Positions 26,255 through 36,663 are shown, counted from the first letter of the stretch. The stretch: DNA of 64,000 nucleotides from Planctomycetota bacterium (GCA_019456195.1 VRUK01000008.1:1-64000), one strand, 5' to 3'. Made by a program: numbers and translations. The notes: generated from the sequence alone by a model not told the origin.

Positions 26255-28666
26255 ATGTCAAAACGATTCTTTATATTATTTATATTGGTGTATAGCTGTA
26301 ACATAGTTATTGCCGGGGAAAACCTGGCACTGCGCAAGAGTTATACACTCTCACCGAAACCCAATTATTACTTGTGCACTGATAAATCCGATGCGATTCA
26401 ACTCACGGACGGAAGAACCTCCGGCAGTCAATGGACAAACACGAGCACCGTAGGCTGGCAGCGAATCGAACCGGCTGTGGAAATCGTGATAGACCTCGGC
26501 AAAAAGTCCGCTATCAACGAAGTGCGCATTCACACTGTCGGAGGGGGCTTCGCAGATGTAGAGTTTCCTGAATTTGTTGCCGTGCTGCTGAGTGATAATG
26601 GCCGGGAATTCCGATTTACCGGAGTGGTAAGCAGTGAAAATTTAGCAAATGTCAGAGCGCGCGGCTATCGTGGAGCCTCGCGTACGATGAGCGTTGGAAA
26701 TATAAACGCATTGGGACGATACGTCAAACTGGTAATCAGACCAAATTGGCGATATGTGTTTCTTGATGAAGTAGAGGTATTCGGTGATTCGCTTTCGACT
26801 GTAAACAATATAAAACTCAGGAGCAATCTCGAAGTATTCAAGTCTTCTGAGGAACTGTTGAGTAAAGTCGAGGATTATTTACATTTAAACGAAATGGTTG
26901 ACGCCACGGTTGAAACTGTCAAAGAGAGCCGCGAGTATCTGTCCGGCCGGCTCAGCGAGAAAATCCTCTCCGAGCTTGAAAACCTTGCCCGGAAAACAGA
27001 CGCTTCAACAAACAGTTTATATTCAACCGATGAGCTTTCTGACATAAAAAGGCAGGTAGGCAAGGCACGAGCCGCAATATATAAGGCGGTGTATGAAAAA
27101 CCATTCGTGTGCCTGCAGGCAAATCCGATGGAAATGGTATTTGAAAAAAATATGGTTCTTCGCGAAAGCACCAGAGATATAAACATTCAAATGTGGCAGA
27201 ACGAATATGAGTCGGCTGCTTTTAACATTGTGAACTGCTCTGATGAAGTGATGACAATGGGTGTTTCCATTTCACCATTGCTCGGTCCCGCCGGTGGGAC
27301 AATCGACAGTAACAAAGTGTTCACAGTGAGAAGAGCTGTATATGTTAAAGGCAGTACCGTTGGTTCAATAGCAGATGCCCTTGTCTTACAGGAAAAGCCC
27401 TTTAATTTGCAGCCCGGTGAGCTTAGACAAATATGGCTTACGATAAATAATTCGACTTTAATGGCCGGTATATATAAGGGGCAGGTCGGCGTTTGGGCAC
27501 AAAGCGAAAAAGCTAAAAACCTACCCATAGAAACCATACCTGTTAATATAAAGATTCAAAAATACAAATTTCCCGAGAATGTTGCCCTTCAAACATGCAA
27601 CTGGGCTTATTATCAAGCCGCATCTTCAGCCGAGATGGCCGAAGACCTTCGCAATCATCATATTAACGTTTATACCGTTCCTCCGCAGGACCTGCCTTTT
27701 CTGCGATTTTCATCGGACCGGCCCGGCGTTATCAGAAAACCAAATTTTACAAAATTAGACAACGCTCTTCGCTATCACAATTACGCCAGGACATATCTGC
27801 TTTGCTTAGACTTCAACAGGAATAAGAAAGACCATGGCCGGTTCGGGAATGTCAAATGGATGAGCGGGCAGTGGAAAGTCGTTTTTTCGCAATGGCTTAA
27901 AAACATAGTAAAGCATCTCAACAATGCCGGCGTCGGCTATGATAGATTCGCGTTGTATCCGTTCGATGAGAGTTTGTGTGATGATTTTTACAAACTGGCA
28001 CAACTAATCAAAGAAACAGACTCAAACATAAGGATTTACGCGAATTCCTTCGGCAAAGGGCCTAAGGAATTCGCGAGATTCAAGGGGCTTATCGATATAT
28101 GGTGTCTTCAGGACAGCCACTGTGAGCGACATCCCCAATGGCTGGAGCAAATAAAGGGCTTCGGAAAACAAGTTTGGACATACGAGTGCCTGCGGCCGAT
28201 GAAAGCCAAAGACCCTTATTCGTATTTTCGCCTTATGCCGTGGCGGGCTTTTAAGCGGGGTCAAACCGGGGCCGGGTTCTGGATTTACTACTACGGACTT
28301 CATTTTAAGACCGGTGCAATCCCCTGGGATGACACGTTAAGACCTCAGGGTTTTTCCGGCGTTGTTTATGGCAGCCGGGGAAGTCCTGTGCCCGGGCTTA
28401 AAGAAAATATCATACCGTCAAGGCGATGGGAAGCATGGCGAGAGGGTGTCGAGGACTATCAATACATTTTCGAACTGCAGAAAGCTATAGACCTGATTAG
28501 CACAAAAAAACCAAAAACAGCAAAACGGGCCCAGCAATCTCTTAACGATACGGTCGATTACGTTTTGAGAAATGCCGGCGATTGTAATGCTGTTTACAAG
28601 GCCCGAAGAGAGCTTAATAAGATTCTGCTGGAAATTAATCACGAAAGGTCTGCTGAGAAAAGATAA
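26255..28666 (+). CDS. Exported discoidin-like / DUF4091 carbohydrate-active protein
   Basis: An 803-residue protein. ATG 26255 is chosen because it starts a proper signal peptide (KRFFILFILVYSCNIVIAG); the longer frame begins 28 codons earlier with non-signal sequence. Residues 20-170 resemble a discoidin (F5/8 type C-like) carbohydrate-binding domain (ENLALRKSYTLSP, VEIVIDLGKKSAINEVRIH). A helical linker covers about 180-300. The C-terminal half is glycoside-hydrolase-like and ends in a DUF4091-type segment (GFWIYYYGLHF, SRRWEAWREGVEDYQYIFEL). Such proteins are exported and linked to glycan processing; activity is unproven. It stands 55 bp before the flippase gene, at the head of the polysaccharide locus. 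Confidence 0.75.
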   Translation: MSKRFFILFILVYSCNIVIAGENLALRKSYTLSPKPNYYLCTDKSDAIQLTDGRTSGSQWTNTSTVGWQRIEPAVEIVIDLGKKSAINEVRIHTVGGGFADVEFPEFVAVLLSDNGREFRFTGVVSSENLANVRARGYRGASRTMSVGNINALGRYVKLVIRPNWRYVFLDEVEVFGDSLSTVNNIKLRSNLEVFKSSEELLSKVEDYLHLNEMVDATVETVKESREYLSGRLSEKILSELENLARKTDASTNSLYSTDELSDIKRQVGKARAAIYKAVYEKPFVCLQANPMEMVFEKNMVLRESTRDINIQMWQNEYESAAFNIVNCSDEVMTMGVSISPLLGPAGGTIDSNKVFTVRRAVYVKGSTVGSIADALVLQEKPFNLQPGELRQIWLTINNSTLMAGIYKGQVGVWAQSEKAKNLPIETIPVNIKIQKYKFPENVALQTCNWAYYQAASSAEMAEDLRNHHINVYTVPPQDLPFLRFSSDRPGVIRKPNFTKLDNALRYHNYARTYLLCLDFNRNKKDHGRFGNVKWMSGQWKVVFSQWLKNIVKHLNNAGVGYDRFALYPFDESLCDDFYKLAQLIKETDSNIRIYANSFGKGPKEFARFKGLIDIWCLQDSHCERHPQWLEQIKGFGKQVWTYECLRPMKAKDPYSYFRLMPWRAFKRGQTGAGFWIYYYGLHFKTGAIPWDDTLRPQGFSGVVYGSRGSPVPGLKENIIPSRRWEAWREGVEDYQYIFELQKAIDLISTKKPKTAKRAQQSLNDTVDYVLRNAGDCNAVYKARRELNKILLEINHERSAEKR

Positions 28667-28721
28667 CCTTGTTTAGGATATAAAATTCTTATTATTCGCG
28701 AAACAGGATAAAACGTTTTAG

Positions 28722-30251
28722 ATGTCATTAAGAAAACGCATAATAATGAATGCCGGCTCGAACTGGGTGGGAATGCTGGTTGCCGGGGTGGTTGGGTTGG
28801 TACTGTTCAGGACTATACGGCACAACCTTGGCGCAAGCTTCGGCGTGTGGGCTTTGCTTTCGACGGGACTGCGTTATCCTGTTATTTTGGAAAGAGCGTT
28901 CTCGCTGTCAACGAACCGTTTCGTGGCCTTTTATCGTGACAATACAGAGCAGATGAATCGGTTTGTTTCAGCCTCTTTCGGAATGCTCATGGGACTGGCT
29001 TTTTTAACTGTGGCCGCGGCTGTTTTATTATCATTTTTTGTTTCCGACATATTCACGGCAATTACCTCCGAGGCAGCACGCGAGGCTCAGATTACGTGCA
29101 TACTGGTTGGTGTTACATTGGCACTGCGGATAGTGGGCGCAACTTTTGGTGGTGCAATGAGAGGTTATCAGTACCATACAAGATCCAACGCCGTCGCAAT
29201 TACAGCTAATCTGCTTCGCCTGGCTTTAACTGTTGGAATACTTGCTCTTTGGAAAAGTATGATTGCTGTGCAACTGGCTTCCGCAATGGCCGCGGCGGTA
29301 TCTTTACTGTTGATGTTTTCAGTTGCACGTAAATCTATCGAAGGTTTCAAAATCGCCATATCCAAGGTCAGAAAGGATACGATTCGAGAAATCATCCATC
29401 ATACCGGCCACGCGACCGCCCGTTCGGGAAGCATGGTTTTTATGTTTAGTACATTGGTATTAGTGGTCGGAAAGGTAGGCAGTGCGGAAGACGTGGAGGT
29501 GTACGCTATTGCCTCGATGATTCCCAGCTTTATTCGCGGGCTTCTGGCAGGAACTCAAAATGTTTTCCTGCCGGTCATTACCGGTCTTAATGCAACCGGG
29601 CAAAGCGAAAGAGTAAAAGCAGTTATTAAAAAAGGAACCCACATAAGCTCTGCCCTGGCCTGTGCTTTATTGATTTTACTGTTTGTCTTCGCCAGGGAAG
29701 TTCTGGGTATCTGGTTTAAGGAAGCCGTTCCGCCGGAAACAGTCCTTGTGATGCGAGTATTGATAATATCTGTTGTCAGCCGGGGATTTTTCGGAATATG
29801 GTTTCCATCATTGGTCGGCATAGGACATCTGCGAAAGCTTACCATCGCGGCAATTACTACCGCAATAAGCGCTGTTATAATTGAGTTAATTCTATTGCAA
29901 GGTTTCGTTTCCGTCCCAATGGCACCATCGATAGCACTTGTGGTTGTACTGTGGGGATATACGGGGTTTTGGCTGCCTCTTCACGGCTTGCGCAAATTGG
30001 GGATAAGCCCTTACGAGTACTTCAAAGACAGCTTGTCCGGGCCTCTGGCGGCAAGTCTCGTTTCAATTGCAGCACTATGGTTGCTGAATATGATTTTGCC
30101 GGGTGAAAATATCCATTGGGCGTTAATGCTTACATTGTCCATCGTTGTCGTAATGGTGAGTTTTACAGCTATTTCGCTGCGGAAAGAGACGGCTGATTTA
30201 ATCGTCGCAGTGAGAAAAAAATACGAGAGCAAAAAGGAACATCGAATATGA
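28722..30251 (+). CDS. Polysaccharide flippase (Wzx-like, MOP superfamily)
   Basis: A 509-residue polytopic membrane protein with about 12-14 hydrophobic helices (e.g. WVGMLVAGVVGLVLF, FLTVAAAVLLSFFV, LALTVGILALW, ALACALLILLFVF). It opens with the basic segment SLRKRIIMNAGSNWVG. It has the features of Wzx/MATE-like exporters, which flip undecaprenyl-linked oligosaccharides across the inner membrane. The C-terminus is basic (KKYESKKEHRI). Its stop overlaps the next start by 4 bp (ATGA), so translation is coupled to the pyruvyl transferase gene. Confidence 0.85.
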   Translation: MSLRKRIIMNAGSNWVGMLVAGVVGLVLFRTIRHNLGASFGVWALLSTGLRYPVILERAFSLSTNRFVAFYRDNTEQMNRFVSASFGMLMGLAFLTVAAAVLLSFFVSDIFTAITSEAAREAQITCILVGVTLALRIVGATFGGAMRGYQYHTRSNAVAITANLLRLALTVGILALWKSMIAVQLASAMAAAVSLLLMFSVARKSIEGFKIAISKVRKDTIREIIHHTGHATARSGSMVFMFSTLVLVVGKVGSAEDVEVYAIASMIPSFIRGLLAGTQNVFLPVITGLNATGQSERVKAVIKKGTHISSALACALLILLFVFAREVLGIWFKEAVPPETVLVMRVLIISVVSRGFFGIWFPSLVGIGHLRKLTIAAITTAISAVIIELILLQGFVSVPMAPSIALVVVLWGYTGFWLPLHGLRKLGISPYEYFKDSLSGPLAASLVSIAALWLLNMILPGENIHWALMLTLSIVVVMVSFTAISLRKETADLIVAVRKKYESKKEHRI

Positions 30252-31510
30252 AGGCCCTTGTTATTAATCAATGCTCTACAAATAAAGGGGACAGAGCCGT
30301 TCTGTTTTTTGTGCTCAGAGAGCTGGTGCGCAATGGCATTGACCAGGTTACGGTTTCTGCAAGTAATCCGGAATACTGGGAAGAGAAACCGGATTTCCCG
30401 GAGACTGCTGTGCAAGTTATCCCATGGGGATGGGACAATTCCCGTAGAAAAGACGTTGGCTTTTGGGGCAAAATAATTCATCGAGTATTGAAAGTAATAC
30501 TCAAGCGGCGAATTAACTTCCCCCTGGTACGCAATGCCCTGATTGCAGGCAAACGTCCGTGGTATCTTCGCTTTCTGGTAAACAGGCAGTTCGTAAAAGC
30601 CCTCAGAGAAGCCGATATAGTCATCAGCACCGGAGGTCACCACATCACCACTATGTTTGTACCAAACGCGATCACCCCGCAAATATTCGATATGGCGGTA
30701 GTTTTACTCTACGAAAAACCATTATTACTCTGGTCACAATCTATCGGCTCATTTAGATTCAAGTCGGCCAAAAACAGATTGATGATACAAAAAATACTTT
30801 CCGGCGCCGGCCAAATATTTATCCGTGACGAGGACTCGGCAGAACAAATAAAAGAAATGCAGGTTTCTTTAGAGCATGTATCAAAGACACGCGAATCCGT
30901 ATTCGGCCTGTGCGATATTGTCAAATCACGAACCAAGCCAGGAAACCGCCCGCTCGTTATGGGCATCTCCGTTTATGTTCACACACGAGCCAACCGACTC
31001 AAAGAGCACGAGAACAACCCGCGCTATTTCGCATTACTGATTGACCATGCCATTGAGGCCGGATATAAAGTACGTTTTTTTCCTATGGAACTGCAGGGTA
31101 CAGACCGTCACTTTATCGAGGCGGTGATAAGCAATGTAAATAAAAAAGAAAACTGTGAAATTATCGAGGGGTTTCCCGGAACCTTAGATCATATAAACGC
31201 CATATCTCAGTGCAAAATATTTGTCGGGCATAAAACTCACTCACAAATCTTCTCTTTACTGGCTGCAACACCGCTGCTGGCGATTGCATACCATAAGAAA
31301 ACCGAGGATTTTATGGCTCAATACGGGCTTGAAAAATATTGCATTACAGATGCGCAGATCAGCACAGAAAAGCTGATCAAACTATTCGATGAAATTAATA
31401 AGAACCTGGACGTCATCAACGAGAAACAAGAAATAACGGGCTCAAAAATGTGTAAGCAGGTCAGGGAAGATTTTGCAAAGATGGTTAAGGAGGCCCGCAA
31501 GGCAGAGTAA
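30248..31510 (+). CDS. Polysaccharide pyruvyl transferase family protein
   Basis: A 420-residue cytoplasmic protein of the CsaB/WcaK type. Seen: the N-terminal LVINQCSTNKGDRAVLFFVLREL, IVISTGGHHITT near residue 122, LLWSQSIGSF near 160, QIFIRDEDSAEQIKEM near 190, and IFVGHKTHSQIFSLLAATPLLAIAYHKKTEDF near the C-terminus. These proteins add pyruvate ketals to glycans, using PEP. It overlaps the flippase stop by 4 bp and is followed by a 133-bp gap before the ligase gene. Confidence 0.85.
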   Translation: MKALVINQCSTNKGDRAVLFFVLRELVRNGIDQVTVSASNPEYWEEKPDFPETAVQVIPWGWDNSRRKDVGFWGKIIHRVLKVILKRRINFPLVRNALIAGKRPWYLRFLVNRQFVKALREADIVISTGGHHITTMFVPNAITPQIFDMAVVLLYEKPLLLWSQSIGSFRFKSAKNRLMIQKILSGAGQIFIRDEDSAEQIKEMQVSLEHVSKTRESVFGLCDIVKSRTKPGNRPLVMGISVYVHTRANRLKEHENNPRYFALLIDHAIEAGYKVRFFPMELQGTDRHFIEAVISNVNKKENCEIIEGFPGTLDHINAISQCKIFVGHKTHSQIFSLLAATPLLAIAYHKKTEDFMAQYGLEKYCITDAQISTEKLIKLFDEINKNLDVINEKQEITGSKMCKQVREDFAKMVKEARKAE

Positions 31511-31643
31511 AACGGGGCATAAAGCTAAAAAATCAAAAAACAGTTAAAAATCCTGATTTTTGGCCTGTAATACATCTCTTCGATTTCCGATATTAACAGA
31601 CAATTGTATAAATTTATTAAGAAGCCGTATTTAAGGTAACATT

Positions 31644-33011
31644 ATGGCAACATTTATTGCAGTATTGTGTTTGATTGCAATAGTAATATGCGTACCATTG
31701 GTAGTCTTGAAGCCAAAGTGGGTATTCTACATATTCCTGATATCTGTCGTGTTCCACAGTGTACTCGCCAGCTACATAAATAGTGCGGGTAACCTTGGCA
31801 TGCCCCGAACGTGGGCACCGGCAGACATCCTGGCGTGGTTGACATTAGCGGCGGCGATTTTCGTGCGCCGGCAGCGACAGTATCCTTCCGGCGTTATTGG
31901 AAAATGCTTCATCGTCATAGCAATATTAACCGCGCTTGCGTTGATACAGGGATTGCTGATGTACACTCAGACCGCCTTTACGCATTCGAGGGTGGCACAC
32001 TTCGTAGCAGCAATGATATTCGGGCTTCGGTATTTCACAAACTTTTCCCGTGCGAATGGATTCTTAAAATTCTCGGTCTTTCTGCTGCTGGCGATGTTCG
32101 GCGTACATATTCTCGTAAGATTCGGTGTTTTCACACCTCGCGTCGCCGAGATCGAAGCTTCAACACAATTGGGCGGCGAAAGAGGGACATATACACTTGT
32201 CCCCTTGCTTTACCTTTCGCTGATAAGTATCGCAATAGGCAGACTGGTAAGTAAAGTAGGTCTATCTCCCATATCCATTCTGATGATGGTGGTCGGTATA
32301 GGCGGCATAATACTCAGCGAAACAAGGTCAATGTACGGGGCGATGGGCGTGCTTGTCATAGCATCGCTGCTGTTCATCAAGGGCAGAATCAGAACTATGC
32401 TCGCATTCGGGATTGTAGGCATTCTCGCGATTGGAGCAACCTCTGTGGTAGGCTTCGATTTCATGGAAAGATTCAGGGCGGGCTCAACAAGAACGGGCAA
32501 TGTCGAAGTACCCAAACTATTTCAAAAAGGTACCTGGAGAGCGCTGGAAAACGAAATAATCATTTCAAGCTACAAGCAGGAACCTTACTTCATATTGACC
32601 GGCAGAGGTATCGGAGCACTGCATCCGGCACCAGCGGGTAAATCACCCCTGGTAGGTTTTTACCATTCAGAATATCTCGGCTGGCTGGACAGGCACGGCT
32701 TACTCGGATTGGTGACGGTGCTCATCCTGATATTCGCTATACTTGCGCGGAGCTTTGCTTTATCCAGGAGCGACATCCCATATATGCGATATTACGGTAC
32801 AACGAGCTTTTTATTAATGCTGGCATTGACGGCCGACGGATTCTTCCACCCAATATTCTCGAATCCCCGCGCCGCACCGCTGTTGATATGCTTTGCAGCT
32901 ATAATAGCCAACTGGCAGGACATCTACGCAAGCCTCTATCAGGAAGATGATGTCCCTGAAGAAGATAGCTATACTGAAGAAGAACCATGCCCTGAACTTA
33001 CTTATGCGTAA
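31644..33011 (+). CDS. O-antigen ligase/polymerase-like membrane protein
   Basis: A 455-residue polytopic membrane protein with about 10-12 hydrophobic segments and a large loop before the last helices. Seen: GIGGIILSETRSMYGAMGVLVIA, the Wzy/WaaL signature region with its arginine, and after it the loop with YFILTGRGIGALHP and VGFYHSEYLGWLDRHG, where the H/E-bearing part aligns with ligase motifs. Role: polymerising or ligating lipid-linked oligosaccharide on the periplasmic face of the inner membrane. The cytoplasmic tail is acidic (EDDVPEEDSYTEEEP). Whether it is polymerase or ligase cannot be told from sequence alone. Confidence 0.8.
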   Translation: MATFIAVLCLIAIVICVPLVVLKPKWVFYIFLISVVFHSVLASYINSAGNLGMPRTWAPADILAWLTLAAAIFVRRQRQYPSGVIGKCFIVIAILTALALIQGLLMYTQTAFTHSRVAHFVAAMIFGLRYFTNFSRANGFLKFSVFLLLAMFGVHILVRFGVFTPRVAEIEASTQLGGERGTYTLVPLLYLSLISIAIGRLVSKVGLSPISILMMVVGIGGIILSETRSMYGAMGVLVIASLLFIKGRIRTMLAFGIVGILAIGATSVVGFDFMERFRAGSTRTGNVEVPKLFQKGTWRALENEIIISSYKQEPYFILTGRGIGALHPAPAGKSPLVGFYHSEYLGWLDRHGLLGLVTVLILIFAILARSFALSRSDIPYMRYYGTTSFLLMLALTADGFFHPIFSNPRAAPLLICFAAIIANWQDIYASLYQEDDVPEEDSYTEEEPCPELTYA

Positions 33012-33063
33012 AGCCACGGGACATTGAATATACCTCGGAGCACCTTCTCAATTGCAGCAGAAA

Positions 33064-34239
33064 ATGAATAAATCAAAAATGCGCGTATTGATGGTAGCCG
33101 GTGCAAGCACAGGCGGTCTGTACACGTACACCGACGCCTTATGCAGTGGTTTGAGTTCAGCCGGTGCAGATGTCACCGTACTGACCAACTCATTGTGGGC
33201 GGATCTGCCAAGACCTTTTAAAGTCGATAGGCGTCTGTTTGAATTCATAGATAAGAAAAAACAGTGGTCACAAATGCACTGGGCAGCCGACCGATTTTAC
33301 CGAAGTCTGATTAACAGTTTGCGGCGAAACCGGTTTGCCGCTGGTGGGCGTTTCGATGTAGTTCATTTTCAGGGCGTGGGTACTCCGCTGCTGGATCAGT
33401 TTTTCTTAAAGCCCTTAGCGCAGCAATTGCCTGTTGTACTTACCGTCCATGATGTTAAACCTCACTATGAACGTTTTGTCAGCAGGGCTTCATTCATAAA
33501 ACGAAGCCTTCACATCCCCCGGCGTTTGATAGTCCACTATGAAGACGGCAAAAGACAAATGGCCGACCATTGGGGTATTTGCGCCGACCAAATAGACGTT
33601 ATACCCCATGGAATTATGCCTGTGCAAAATCCTCCGTCTCTGGCAGATGCACGGAAAAAATTAAATCTGCCGCAAGACCGCCAGATAATACTTTTCTTCG
33701 GAGGGATTCGCCCAAATAAAGGGCTGGACGTTCTTCTTAAAGCATTGGAAATTGTTAAGGCGTGTAATCAGCAGGTTTTGCTGGTTATCGCCGGCGGTCT
33801 TCTGGGTAGATTTAATTTCGATTCATATTCCGATATGATAAGAAAAGCCGGTTTATCTGAGCACGTGCGGACCTACATTGATTTTATCCCGGAAGAAGAT
33901 GTGGATTATTTCTTTGCGGCATCCAATCTTGTCGTATTACCTTACCTTAAATTTGAAGCACAGAGCGGAGTATTACTTCGTGCATACGCCCACAAAAAAC
34001 CTGTGATTGTCAGCAATGTCGGAGCGATGGGAGAGCTTGTATCGTCAGATAATATCGGATTGGCCATAGAGCCCGGCGCCGTTGAGCCATTAGCACAAGC
34101 CGTTATAAATGCTCTGGATAATCTCGAAAAGTTTCAGTCCCGTTTTAGCCCTGAACTCGAAAGGAAATATAACTGGGAAAATATCGCCGATCTGACCATG
34201 CGTAGCTATGAGGCTGCTATCGATACCAACCGTGAATAA
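33064..34239 (+). CDS. Glycosyltransferase family 4 (first of three)
   Basis: About 391 residues with a GT-B fold. The N-domain opens with RVLMVAGASTGGLYTYTDAL and includes VVHFQGVGTPLLDQFFLKPL and VLTVHDVKPHYERFV. The C-domain has IILFFGGIRPNKGLDVLLKALE and the nucleotide-binding region VVLPYLKFEAQSGVLLRAYAHKKPVIVSNVGAMGEL, where the family's E-x7-E is modified (a single Glu in FEAQSG). ATG 33064 is used; a TTG at 33052 behind a GGAG site is an alternative. The donor sugar is unknown. It starts 50 bp after the ligase gene. Confidence 0.88.
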   Translation: MNKSKMRVLMVAGASTGGLYTYTDALCSGLSSAGADVTVLTNSLWADLPRPFKVDRRLFEFIDKKKQWSQMHWAADRFYRSLINSLRRNRFAAGGRFDVVHFQGVGTPLLDQFFLKPLAQQLPVVLTVHDVKPHYERFVSRASFIKRSLHIPRRLIVHYEDGKRQMADHWGICADQIDVIPHGIMPVQNPPSLADARKKLNLPQDRQIILFFGGIRPNKGLDVLLKALEIVKACNQQVLLVIAGGLLGRFNFDSYSDMIRKAGLSEHVRTYIDFIPEEDVDYFFAASNLVVLPYLKFEAQSGVLLRAYAHKKPVIVSNVGAMGELVSSDNIGLAIEPGAVEPLAQAVINALDNLEKFQSRFSPELERKYNWENIADLTMRSYEAAIDTNRE

Positions 34240-34255
34240 CAAAAATGGAACAACA

Positions 34256-35455
34256 ATGAAAGTTGCATATATAGTTTCGAGTTTGAAAATCAGTATGACC
34301 TTTGTGGTCAACGAACTCGAAGCACACGAAAAAGCCGGATGGCAGATTCTGCCTTTGGTCAGTTGCAAACCGGGACCACTTGAGAATTTGTCCGAAATTA
34401 TGGTCAAATGGAACAAGCAGGCCGTTCATCGCCCCAGCATCCTGGTGCAGATAGGGGCAACCTTAAGAGAAGTTATCACGCACCCGATTCGTTTCGGAAA
34501 AATCCTTTTTTGGCTGGTAACTTTACTTATCCATAGCCCACTTGAATTTGCAAAGGCACTTTATGAATTAACTGCCTGCTGCTGCTTTGCCGACAAGTGC
34601 AGACGTTTCGGAGCAGAGCATATACATGTGCATTTTGCCAGCCGGTCTCTAAGTCTTGGCTTGATGATGGGGATGCTGACTGACCTGCCGGTTTCCTGCA
34701 CTGTTCATGCGTTTGACATATTTACAAGAAGCCCCGGAAGCTTACGAATGCGATTAGCCAAATGTAAATTCATAGCCTCCATATCTCAATTCAATGTCGA
34801 ATATCTGCGCAACACCTGCGGAAGTTCTGTTGCCGATTTGTGTCGTATCGTGCATTGCGGGATAGACGCGGAAAAATTCAGCTCTGTTTCTCGCCAACCA
34901 GAAGCCGGCAGAATAGTTTGTGTGTGTAGGCTCAGCGAGAAAAAAGGTCTGGACATTGCGATAAGGGCTTGTGCGCAACTGCGGGACAACAAGGTAAAAT
35001 TCCAGTTTGAAATTGCAGGAGATGGGCCGCAGCGCCGAGTCCTTGAGGAATTGATTGAAAGGCTGAACCTGGCTGATCATGTTAAGCTGCTCGGAGCCAG
35101 GCCAAACGACCGACTGACAGAACTGTTCAGTCGGGCATCTGTATTTCTTATGCCCTGCGTTAAGACGCCCGATGGAGATATGGACGGTATTCCCGTTGCG
35201 ATGATGGAGGCAATGGCATGTGAGGTTCCGGTAGTGTCAACTGCTATTTCAGGTATTCCCGAACTCCTCGAAGATGGCATAACAGGCCGGCTGGCTCCGG
35301 AGAATAATGTTGATACCCTGACACAAATCCTACAGGAGCTTCTCGGAGATATGGATAAAATCGAGCAGTTTGGGAGAGCAGGGCGCCAGCGTGTCCTCAA
35401 AGATTTTTCTATCTTGGAAAACGCGGCAAAGCTGAGGGAGCTAATCAGAAGCTGA
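34256..35455 (+). CDS. Glycosyltransferase family 4 (second of three)
   Basis: About 399 residues from ATG 34256, where VAYIVSSLKISMTFVVNELE begins the typical N-domain; an upstream frame to 34208 overlaps the previous gene and lacks family sequence. Seen: HIHVHFASRSLSLGLMMG, CTVHAFDIF, IVCVCRLSEKKGLDIAIRA, and the donor-site motif PDGDMDGIPVAMMEAMACEVPVVST with both E-x7-E glutamates in the second half. It probably acts at the cytoplasmic face on lipid-linked oligosaccharide. Its stop overlaps the next ATG (TGATG). Confidence 0.9.
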   Translation: MKVAYIVSSLKISMTFVVNELEAHEKAGWQILPLVSCKPGPLENLSEIMVKWNKQAVHRPSILVQIGATLREVITHPIRFGKILFWLVTLLIHSPLEFAKALYELTACCCFADKCRRFGAEHIHVHFASRSLSLGLMMGMLTDLPVSCTVHAFDIFTRSPGSLRMRLAKCKFIASISQFNVEYLRNTCGSSVADLCRIVHCGIDAEKFSSVSRQPEAGRIVCVCRLSEKKGLDIAIRACAQLRDNKVKFQFEIAGDGPQRRVLEELIERLNLADHVKLLGARPNDRLTELFSRASVFLMPCVKTPDGDMDGIPVAMMEAMACEVPVVSTAISGIPELLEDGITGRLAPENNVDTLTQILQELLGDMDKIEQFGRAGRQRVLKDFSILENAAKLRELIRS

Positions 35456-36663
35456 TGCACATCCTTTATATTCATCAACATTTTGCCACGCCGGTGGGCA
35501 GCACCGGAACTCGTTCGTATGAATTTGCCCGCCGATGGGTAAAAGCAGGACACAAAGTCACCTTGATAACCGGTTATTATGACATCGGCGGTTTGCAAGT
35601 GAACAAGGCACTTTATCAGAAACAGACCATAGAAGGAATAAACGTCGTTATTGTCGGAACCAGATACAGCAACAGGCAATCATATCTGCGCAGAATAATT
35701 TCATTTCTGTCCTTTTGCCTTTTGAGCATTTATGCCGGCGTCAGGGCAAAAGGTGTGGACGCAATTTATGCTTCAAGCACGCCGCTGACGGTCGGTATTC
35801 CTGCTATGTTCATAAAATGGGTCAAGGGTATCCCTTTTGTGTTCGAAGTGCGCGACCAGTGGCCTGAAATACCAATCAAGCTGGGTATTATAAAAAACAG
35901 GTTTCTTATCAAAATACTTTTATGGCTCGAAAAAACCATTTACAAAAGTTGCTCTTGGATAGTCGCACTGTCACCGGGTCAGGCCGACGGCATAAAAGAA
36001 GTATTGGCTGATGAAAAACCGATAGCTGTAATACCCAACAGTTGCGATATTGAAGTATTCAGACCGGAAATTGATGGCTCAACCATTCGACAAAAAAGAG
36101 GCTGGGGGGATAAACTTGTTCTTCTCCACACAGGCGCAATGGGCAAGGTAAACGGTCTGAAATTTGTTATTGAAGCAGCCAAAAAACTCATAGAAAATAG
36201 TGATATTATTTTCGTGCTAATAGGTGATGGAAATCAAAAATCATCCCTGCAAAATGAAGTTCAAAAACTCAGGTTAACAAACGTGGAAATTTTATCTTCC
36301 GTGCCGAAACGAGAGCTACCTGAATTTTACGCCGCGGCTGATACAGGTCTTGTGATAATCGGCAATTATCCGATTATCGAGCATAATTCAGCTAATAAAT
36401 TTTTCGACTCTTTAAGCGCCGGTAAGGCCATACTGATAAATTATTCCGGCTGGCAAAGAACGATTCTGGAAGAAAACAAAGCCGGCTTTGGCTGTGATTT
36501 GTGCAATCTTGATCAATTCGTCGAAAAAGTGCTTTACCTGAATTCGCACAGGCAGGAGGTTAAACAAATGGGACAAAACGCCCACAGAGTCGCCGTTGAA
36601 AATTTTAGCAGAGACCAGCTGGCAAAACAGGCCATGGAGATAATTTCTGCACTGAAAAAATGA
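35455..36663 (+). CDS. Glycosyltransferase family 4 (third of three, WbuB-like)
   Basis: A 402-residue GT-B protein. It begins HILYIHQHFATPVGSTGTRSYE, an N-terminus typical of WbuB-type transferases of L-fucosamine-like sugars. It continues with GVDAIYASSTPLTVGIPAMF, PFVFEVRDQWPE, KLVLLHTGAMGKVNGLKFVIEA and NKFFDSLSAGKAILINYSGWQ at the donor site. The WbuB resemblance is by eye and does not fix the donor. It shares one base with the previous stop and overlaps the next gene by 4 bp. Confidence 0.88.
   Translation: MHILYIHQHFATPVGSTGTRSYEFARRWVKAGHKVTLITGYYDIGGLQVNKALYQKQTIEGINVVIVGTRYSNRQSYLRRIISFLSFCLLSIYAGVRAKGVDAIYASSTPLTVGIPAMFIKWVKGIPFVFEVRDQWPEIPIKLGIIKNRFLIKILLWLEKTIYKSCSWIVALSPGQADGIKEVLADEKPIAVIPNSCDIEVFRPEIDGSTIRQKRGWGDKLVLLHTGAMGKVNGLKFVIEAAKKLIENSDIIFVLIGDGNQKSSLQNEVQKLRLTNVEILSSVPKRELPEFYAAADTGLVIIGNYPIIEHNSANKFFDSLSAGKAILINYSGWQRTILEENKAGFGCDLCNLDQFVEKVLYLNSHRQEVKQMGQNAHRVAVENFSRDQLAKQAMEIISALKK

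Noticed and set aside
30011-30682. 223-aa minus-strand ORF
   Set aside because: Antisense to the flippase/pyruvyl transferase junction.
31540-31566. AT-rich hairpin after the pyruvyl transferase gene considered as a terminator
   Set aside because: AAAAATC/GATTTTT stem is too weak and the loop too short to call.
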